From assembly GCA_900544755.1 (NCBI GenBank), contig UQWQ01000066.1, forward strand, positions 1 through 11,374: a stretch of 11,374 nucleotides of DNA, given 5' to 3'. This document shows, one piece after another, positions 7,791 through 11,374 of this stretch. The number at the start of each line of letters is the position of its first letter. Position 1 is the stretch's first letter. A program made the position numbers and the translations under genes. Source of the DNA: an uncultured Collinsella sp. Lineage in GTDB: Bacteria; Actinomycetota; Coriobacteriia; Coriobacteriales; Coriobacteriaceae. The notes under the pieces were generated by a model that worked only from the letters and a program-made list of their open reading frames with translations, was not told where the DNA came from and made no database searches.

Positions 7791-7822
7791 GAGCGCGGCC
7801 TTGCACATGCGGGACCGCGCTC
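7791..7822 (+). terminator. Possible terminator/hairpin after phoU
   Basis: GAGCGCGG (7791-7798) pairs perfectly with CCGCGCTC (7815-7822) across a 16-nt loop. It lies 38 nt after the phoU stop and is followed by TTGCGTT rather than a real T-run. It may be a weak or Rho-aided terminator closing the pst operon, or an RNA stability element. Confidence 0.5.
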
Positions 7823-7872
7823 TTGCGTTAGCATGGGACTACTTGTTTGGCTGTCAGCGGAGGCGATTAGCA

Positions 7873-8610
7873 ATGGATAACTATTTGGACTTGATGCGCG
7901 CTCGCCGCGAGCAGATTCTGGAACGTTTTTATGCGGCGCTCGATCGCGCGGGCCGCCCCCACGACGCCGCGCGCCTCATTGCCGTGTCCAAGACCGTTGG
8001 TGTCGATGAGACCGTTGCCGCCATCCAGGCGGGGTATCGCCATTTTGCCGAGAACCGCCCGCAGGAGCTGGTTCGCAAGCTCACGGGTCTGGCGGAGCAT
8101 CCGGAGCTGCCCGAGGTGCGCTTCGATATGATCGGCAACCTGCAGACCAATAAGATCAATGCGGTGCTGGGCTCAGCCGAGCTGATTCACTCGGTGGGTT
8201 CGCTGCATCTGGCACAGGCGATCTCGAGCCGTGCTGTCCGCAAGATTGAGGCAGGCGAGCTCGCCGGCCCCCAGCGTGTGCTCATCGAGGTCAATGTGAG
8301 TGGTGAGGAGTCGAAGGAAGGCTTTTCGCCCGATGAGATTCGCGCCGCCGCGGGTGAGCTTGCGGAACTTGAGGGAATTTGCGTACAGGGGCTTATGACT
8401 ATGGCGCCCCGGGGGAATAAGGATGTGGCACGCCGCACCTTTGCGGGGCTTCGTGAGCTGAGGGATGAGCTGGAGGCGGCGCATCCCGATTTGAACCTGC
8501 CTGAGCTTTCCTGCGGCATGAGCGAGGACTTTGAGCCTGCCCTTGAGGAGGGCTCTACGCTCGTTCGCCTGGGCAGAGTAGTATTTAGCCTGGAGTTTGC
8601 AGTAAAATAA
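7873..8610 (+). CDS. yggS: YggS family PLP-binding protein (PLP homeostasis, YlmE-like)
   Basis: YggS/PLPBP proteins bind pyridoxal phosphate and keep vitamin B6 and amino-acid pools balanced; no catalytic activity is established. ATG 7873 follows GGAGG (7859-7863) by 9 nt, and the sequence from there matches the family N-terminus. An in-frame start at 7789 would run through the upstream hairpin and is rejected. The 245-aa protein has the PLP lysine in LIAVSKTVGVDE (Lys40), the variant AENRPQE for the usual GENRVQE, MIGNLQTNK, IHSV, LIEVNVSGEESKEGF, GLMTMAP and the C-terminal CGMSEDFEPALEEGSTLVRLG. It occupies the ylmE position before sepF, but here phoU rather than pgeF precedes it. Confidence 0.93.
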   Translation: MDNYLDLMRARREQILERFYAALDRAGRPHDAARLIAVSKTVGVDETVAAIQAGYRHFAENRPQELVRKLTGLAEHPELPEVRFDMIGNLQTNKINAVLGSAELIHSVGSLHLAQAISSRAVRKIEAGELAGPQRVLIEVNVSGEESKEGFSPDEIRAAAGELAELEGICVQGLMTMAPRGNKDVARRTFAGLRELRDELEAAHPDLNLPELSCGMSEDFEPALEEGSTLVRLGRVVFSLEFAVK

Positions 8611-8670
8611 GGCTCTGAAGTGCGCACTGATTATCGGGGCGCCTGCACTAAACCGCGAGAGGACACAACC

Positions 8671-9393
8671 ATGGGCTTCCTTGACGAGATTAAAAATAAG
8701 ATGCACCTGGGCGGCCAGCAGGGTTACGACCAGGGTTATGGCCAGGACGACGACTACGGCTACGATGACGGCTATGACGATAGTTATCAGGGCAACGGCT
8801 ACGGCGGTGCTTCGGGCGAGGGCTTCTACACCCAAGACGAGCCGAGCAACGGCCTGCTTGGTCAGACGCGCCGCGGTGAAGCTGAGTCGGTTGCCGTGTA
8901 TACGCGCTCCGGTCAGCTGGTCGGCGATGACTCCCGCCATGCCACGACGTATAACCCGCCTTCGCGCTCGCAGGACAGTGTTGCGAGCGGTTATCGTCCT
9001 GGTGCCTATGACACGCCGTCGAGCTACGCCGAGAACACCCGCGCCCGTGCCGCCGCTGCACCCGCGCCTGCACCGAGCGATGCCTCGGCCTATGCGAGCA
9101 ATATCATCAACGCCACGCCGCAACTGCCGGCCTATGTCCTGCGCCCCGAGAGCTATGACGACGTGGAGACCGTGGTGCGCCGCGTTCGCACCAAGCAGCC
9201 TGTCGCACTGATTTTTGTGGGCGTACGCACCGAAGTTGCCAAGCGCGTCTTGGACTTCTCTTACGGCTTTGCCTGCGGTCTGGGCGCCACGGTCAAGGAG
9301 GTAGGCGACCGCGTGTTCATGGTGCTGCCCGCCGGTTGCGAGGTCAAAGATTCCGATCTCAAGAAGCTTCGTGCCGACGGCTACCTTAAGTAA
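8671..9393 (+). CDS. sepF: Cell division protein SepF
   Basis: SepF bundles FtsZ polymers and tethers them to the membrane; in lineages lacking FtsA it is the likely Z-ring anchor. AGAGGA (8658-8663) is 7 nt before ATG 8671; a start at 8620 would precede this site. The 240-aa protein starts with a short amphipathic membrane-binding helix, MGFLDEIKNKM. A Tyr/Gly/Asp-rich stretch (about 16-54) and a long Ala/Pro/Ser linker (to about 145) follow. The conserved core (about 150-225) contains YVLRPESYDDVETVV, KRVLDFSYGFACGL and VGDRVFMVLPAG. It is longer than Bacillus SepF (about 150 aa) because of the linker. It sits between yggS and yggT, the normal ylm order. Confidence 0.93.
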   Translation: MGFLDEIKNKMHLGGQQGYDQGYGQDDDYGYDDGYDDSYQGNGYGGASGEGFYTQDEPSNGLLGQTRRGEAESVAVYTRSGQLVGDDSRHATTYNPPSRSQDSVASGYRPGAYDTPSSYAENTRARAAAAPAPAPSDASAYASNIINATPQLPAYVLRPESYDDVETVVRRVRTKQPVALIFVGVRTEVAKRVLDFSYGFACGLGATVKEVGDRVFMVLPAGCEVKDSDLKKLRADGYLK

Positions 9394-9403
9394 AGACAAG
9401 ACG

Positions 9404-9408
9404 AGGAG
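9404..9408 (+). promoter_or_regulatory. Shine-Dalgarno AGGAG deciding the yggT start
   Basis: AGGAG lies 11 nt after the sepF stop and 6 nt before ATC 9415. No ATG, GTG or TTG occurs in the frame between here and ATG 9493, so the site points to initiation at ATC. Confidence 0.65.
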
Positions 9409-9414
9409 ATTCCC

Positions 9415-9696
9415 ATCAACATCTACACTATCGTCCAGCTGGTCAACACGCTGTTCAACTTCTATTCCACGCTCATTGTCGTCTACTGCTTTATGACGTG
9501 GATTCCCATGAAGCAGGGTGGTTTACTTCAGGATATTGCTGCGGTGCTCGATAGCGTGTGCGGTCCGTGGCTCAACCTGTTCCGTCGTTTCATTCCGCCG
9601 ATGGGCGGTATCGATTTTTCGCCGGTCGTTGCGATTATTGCGTTGCAGTTGGTGCAGAGGCTGGTTCTGCAGCTTCTTATAGGTATACTCGTATAG
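9415..9696 (+). CDS. yggT: YggT family membrane protein with apparent ATC start
   Basis: YggT/YlmG proteins are small two-helix membrane proteins next to sepF in Gram-positives; relatives affect cell division, and plastid relatives affect nucleoid distribution. From ATC 9415 the product is 93 aa, normal for the family. It has a first membrane segment (about 9-29, around FNFYSTLIVVYCF), the conserved middle GPWLNLFRRFIPPMGGIDFSP and a second segment (about 70-91) up to LIGILV. The first standard start, ATG 9493, would delete the first membrane helix and leave 67 aa. AGGAG at 9404-9408 is ideally spaced for ATC 9415, less so for ATT 9409. The frame is closed upstream by the sepF stop at 9391. 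Either a rare start codon is used or an ATG was lost by mutation or sequence error. Confidence 0.85.
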   Translation: MNIYTIVQLVNTLFNFYSTLIVVYCFMTWIPMKQGGLLQDIAAVLDSVCGPWLNLFRRFIPPMGGIDFSPVVAIIALQLVQRLVLQLLIGILV

Positions 9697-9757
9697 AACT
9701 GACTTTGTAACTTACGTCGGGCGTGTAGCGCCGAGGCGATGAAAAAGGAGACTTGTT

Positions 9758-10432
9758 ATGGCTATTACCCCTGCAGACATCCAGGCTCAGACTTTCTCTG
9801 AGGCCAAGCGTGGCTACGATCCTGCCGAGGTCGACGTCTTCTTGGAGACGCTGTCCTCCGAGGTTGACGCTATGCTCGCTAAGATCGTCGACCTTAAGGG
9901 TCGTCTGACTGCTACCGAGCAGCAGCTTGCCGATACACAGGCTCAGCTTGCCCAGGCTCAGGATGCCACCGCCCAGGCCGTTCCTGCCGCCCCTGTGGCT
10001 GCTCCCGCCCCTGACTTCTCCGCTCAGGAGCGCCAGATTTCCGCTGCCCTGATCGCTGCCCAGCAGACCGCTGAGACCATCGTCAACGATGCCAACGAGA
10101 ACGCTGAGCGTATCCGCAACGAGGCTGACGCTAAGGCCCGCGAGGTTATCCGCCAGGCTCTGACCGAAAAGCAGGCCGAGCTCGAGGAAATCGATCGTCT
10201 CAAGGCTTCCCGTGAGGAGTTCAAGGCAGAGTATCTCAAGCTCATCCAGCACTTCATGGACGATGCCCAGAACTCCTTCCCGGCCGACCTCATGGCCTCC
10301 ACGCCGGTCGGTTCTGCCGCTTCTCCTGCAGTGACTGTTCCCGCCGAGCCGCTGCCCGTCGCTGACCCGGTTGTCCCCGTGGCCGATCCCTTCGCCCCGA
10401 TCGACAACTTTGCCGCCGACGACCTGGACTAG
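9758..10432 (+). CDS. divIVA: DivIVA domain protein (polar/septal organiser)
   Basis: DivIVA/Wag31 proteins bind curved membrane at poles and septa and recruit division or growth factors. AAGGAG (9745-9750) is 7 nt before ATG 9758. The N-terminal domain, ITPADIQAQTFSEAKRGYDPAEVDVFL, is shown here in two parts: ITPADIQAQTF (3-13) and KRGYDPAEVDVFL (17-29). Lys17 stands where Bacillus has membrane-inserting Phe17, similar to the KRGY of mycobacterial Wag31. Coiled coils follow at about 33-70 and 88-165, separated by an Ala/Pro-rich hinge. The tail is Pro/Val/Ala-rich and acidic. Length is 224 aa. It ends the division gene string; ylmH, often found between yggT and divIVA, is absent. A strong terminator follows. 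Confidence 0.92.
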   Translation: MAITPADIQAQTFSEAKRGYDPAEVDVFLETLSSEVDAMLAKIVDLKGRLTATEQQLADTQAQLAQAQDATAQAVPAAPVAAPAPDFSAQERQISAALIAAQQTAETIVNDANENAERIRNEADAKAREVIRQALTEKQAELEEIDRLKASREEFKAEYLKLIQHFMDDAQNSFPADLMASTPVGSAASPAVTVPAEPLPVADPVVPVADPFAPIDNFAADDLD

Positions 10433-10461
10433 CATCAGAGCTACAATCTAGTGTCCTTAAG

Positions 10462-10490
10462 AGGAGCTCGCACCTGCGGGCTCCTTTTTT
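10462..10490 (+). terminator. Rho-independent terminator after divIVA
   Basis: A 10-bp stem AGGAGCTCGC (10462-10471) with GCGGGCTCCT (10476-10485), one G-U pair, closes an ACCT loop. A run of six T (10485-10490) follows. It begins 30 nt after the divIVA stop. Confidence 0.95.
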
Positions 10491-10510
10491 GTGGCTGTAT
10501 ACGGGTTGGG

Positions 10511-10554
10511 AAACAAAACGCCGAGCTCTGCATGCGATAGGACAGAACTCGGCG
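10511..10554 (-). terminator. Rho-independent terminator for the minus-strand nitroreductase
   Basis: CGCCGAGCTCTG (10519-10530) pairs with CAGAACTCGGCG (10543-10554) with one mismatch around a 12-nt loop. Read on the minus strand, TTTTGTTT follows (10518-10511). It lies 44 nt past the nitroreductase stop and faces the divIVA terminator. Confidence 0.85.
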
Positions 10555-10597
10555 AAGGGCGCGTGGTAAAAGGTAGATTTTAAGGTATGTCTAAAAA

Positions 10598-11128
10598 CTA
10601 CTTGAGGAGGAAGTTGGAGAGGGGAATAGTGCGGGCCTCGCGATGCTCGGGATCGGCGATGTGGTCGGCGGGATAGCCACAGACGAGCATGTGATAGGGA
10701 TAGACGCCCTTGGGCAGATTGAACTGCTCCTGTGCCACCTCAGGCTTAAAATGGCATACCCAGCACGTTCCCAGGCCCTGCTCGGTGGCCTCCATCATCA
10801 TCTGGTCGCACACGATGGACGTATCGATTTCACTGGAATTCATCTGGTCATACGGGCGCACCCAAGCATCATCGGTAACGCTGCAAATAAGGAAGACAAG
10901 CGGAGCTCCAAAGATAGACCCATCACGAGCAAACCGAGGCTGACAAGCAGCAGCCTTCTCCAACAGCTCAGGCGTATCCAGCACCATCACACGGGCTGGA
11001 TGATTATTACAAGCAGAAGGAGCAATCCGCCCCGCCTCAACAATGGCATCCACTACCGACTGCTCAACAGGACGGTCCTCAAAAGAACGACAAGAATACC
11101 GACCACGAGCCAGATCCAAATAAGACAT
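10598..11128 (-). CDS. Nitroreductase family protein (FMN-dependent oxidoreductase)
   Basis: Members of this family bind FMN and use NAD(P)H to reduce nitro compounds, quinones or other substrates; the substrate here cannot be read from sequence. The start is ATG at 11128-11126, with AGGAGG on the minus strand (11140-11135) 6 nt upstream. A longer frame starting at 11194 runs through that site and is rejected. The 176-aa protein shows the FMN-phosphate-binding N-terminus RGRYSCRSF, APSACNNHPARVMVL, IDTSIVCDQMMMEATEQGLG and GTCWVCHF. It is of the short single-domain type. The gene converges on divIVA and is not part of the division string. Its 5' half uses many T-ending codons, unlike ftsZ or divIVA. 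Confidence 0.88.
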   Translation of the reverse strand: MSYLDLARGRYSCRSFEDRPVEQSVVDAIVEAGRIAPSACNNHPARVMVLDTPELLEKAAACQPRFARDGSIFGAPLVFLICSVTDDAWVRPYDQMNSSEIDTSIVCDQMMMEATEQGLGTCWVCHFKPEVAQEQFNLPKGVYPYHMLVCGYPADHIADPEHREARTIPLSNFLLK

Positions 11129-11160
11129 ACAAGCCCTCCTAAAATTAAAAATCAAACAAA

Positions 11161-11287
11161 CCAAAAGTAACCCAAAGAGTACCCAAAGCAGCAATCAGCC
11201 AAACGCTCATCAAGGGCCAAAGTGTCCGAACGGATACCAAAGGTCCCTTCAGCCAAACCCCCGTCGCGCTAAATCTATCAGCCAAAG
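11161..11287. repeat. Irregular array of CCAAA (TTTGG) short repeats
   Basis: Eight CCAAA units lie in about 127 bp. The spacing is 11, 11, 16, 18, 20, 16 and 29 bp. Longer shared words are CAGCCAAA (11197, 11251 region, 11280 region) and CCAAAG followed by a C-rich TCC or TCCC (11217, 11237, 11282). The units are too irregular for a CRISPR array and too short for known insertion sequences. Confidence 0.5.
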
Positions 11288-11327
11288 TTCCCAATGGTGG
11301 TGCATAAGGGAGCGGGCCCGGCCACTA

Positions 11328-11374
11328 ATAACCTTTTGAACGACTCTGCTTGCAGCCGGAGTGAAAAAGGTTAT
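11328..11374. repeat. 10-bp perfect inverted repeat at the window edge
   Basis: ATAACCTTTT (11328-11337) and AAAAGGTTAT (11365-11374) are exact inverse complements separated by 27 nt. Inside, ACTC (11343-11346) can pair with GAGT (11360-11363). The right arm ends at the last base of the window, so the repeat may be longer. It could be a hairpin RNA, a terminator, or the end of a mobile or dispersed element. Confidence 0.5.

Larger units (their letters stand above)
11129..11374 (-). promoter_or_regulatory. Upstream region of the nitroreductase: CCAAA/TTTGG repeats
   Basis: This 246-bp stretch holds no convincing gene. Just upstream of the Shine-Dalgarno is an AT-rich tract (11140-11160). CCAAA then occurs eight times on the + strand, starting at 11161, 11172, 11183, 11199, 11217, 11237, 11253 and 11282; the first three are exactly 11 bp apart. 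Three copies extend to CAGCCAAA. The promoter of the nitroreductase should be here, but no hexamer pair is clear. Two open frames on the minus strand are discussed under findings. Confidence 0.4.

Noticed and set aside
7789..7872. Earlier in-frame start for yggS
   Set aside because: The added sequence runs through the hairpin after phoU, and ATG 7873 has GGAGG at a good distance.
8173..9399. Long minus-strand open frame opposite yggS and sepF
   Set aside because: It spans two well-supported genes and their gap. It has a hydrophobic patch but no ribosome binding site or recognised family.
9684..9689. TATACT at the end of yggT as a divIVA -10 element
   Set aside because: The hexamer is good but no matching -35 lies 15-19 bp upstream, and it sits within the yggT coding sequence.
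9493..9696. ATG 9493 as the yggT start
   Set aside because: It would remove the conserved first membrane helix and has no Shine-Dalgarno sequence.
11161..11287. CRISPR array
   Set aside because: The repeated words are only 5-10 bp with irregular spacing and no uniform repeats or spacers.
11313..11320. CGGGCCCG palindrome
   Set aside because: It is a short GC palindrome without a loop and is expected by chance in this base composition.

Overview
The window looks like chromosome of a high-GC Gram-positive bacterium, most likely a Coriobacteriia actinobacterium close to Collinsella. This is inferred from gene content and protein style, not from a database search. Supporting points are FtsZ with no adjacent ftsA, SepF, a Wag31-like DivIVA N-terminus, strong C/G-ending codon use and good AGGAGG-type ribosome binding sites. 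Every gene is on the + strand except the last, a nitroreductase that converges on divIVA.

Layout: ftsQ (44-952), a 199-bp leader, ftsZ (1152-2306), a strong terminator, a 150-bp regulatory gap, then pgeF (2517-3317). pgeF overlaps pstS by 4 nt, and a complete high-affinity phosphate uptake operon follows: pstS, pstC, pstA, pstB and phoU (3314-7753). After a hairpin come yggS (7873-8610), sepF (8671-9393), yggT (about 9415-9696) and divIVA (9758-10432). Two facing terminators separate divIVA from a minus-strand nitroreductase (10598-11128). The last 246 bp hold no convincing gene but do hold unusual short repeats and an inverted repeat at the window edge.

How the genes fit together: ftsQ, ftsZ, sepF and divIVA build and position the division machinery, with SepF probably anchoring FtsZ. 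pgeF, yggS and yggT are the usual companions found between ftsZ and divIVA in Gram-positives (ylmD, ylmE and ylmG in Bacillus). The striking feature is that the Pst-PhoU system sits inside this conserved string, between pgeF and yggS, with pgeF as first gene of the phosphate transcript. An 11-bp-spaced direct repeat upstream of pgeF resembles a PhoP binding site and could put pgeF under phosphate control.

Several start codons differ from the longest possible frame: ftsZ, pgeF, pstC, yggS, sepF and the nitroreductase all start at an internal ATG with a well-placed Shine-Dalgarno sequence. yggT has no standard start at the right place and appears to start at ATC. PhoU has altered metal-binding motifs and a long acidic C-terminal extension.
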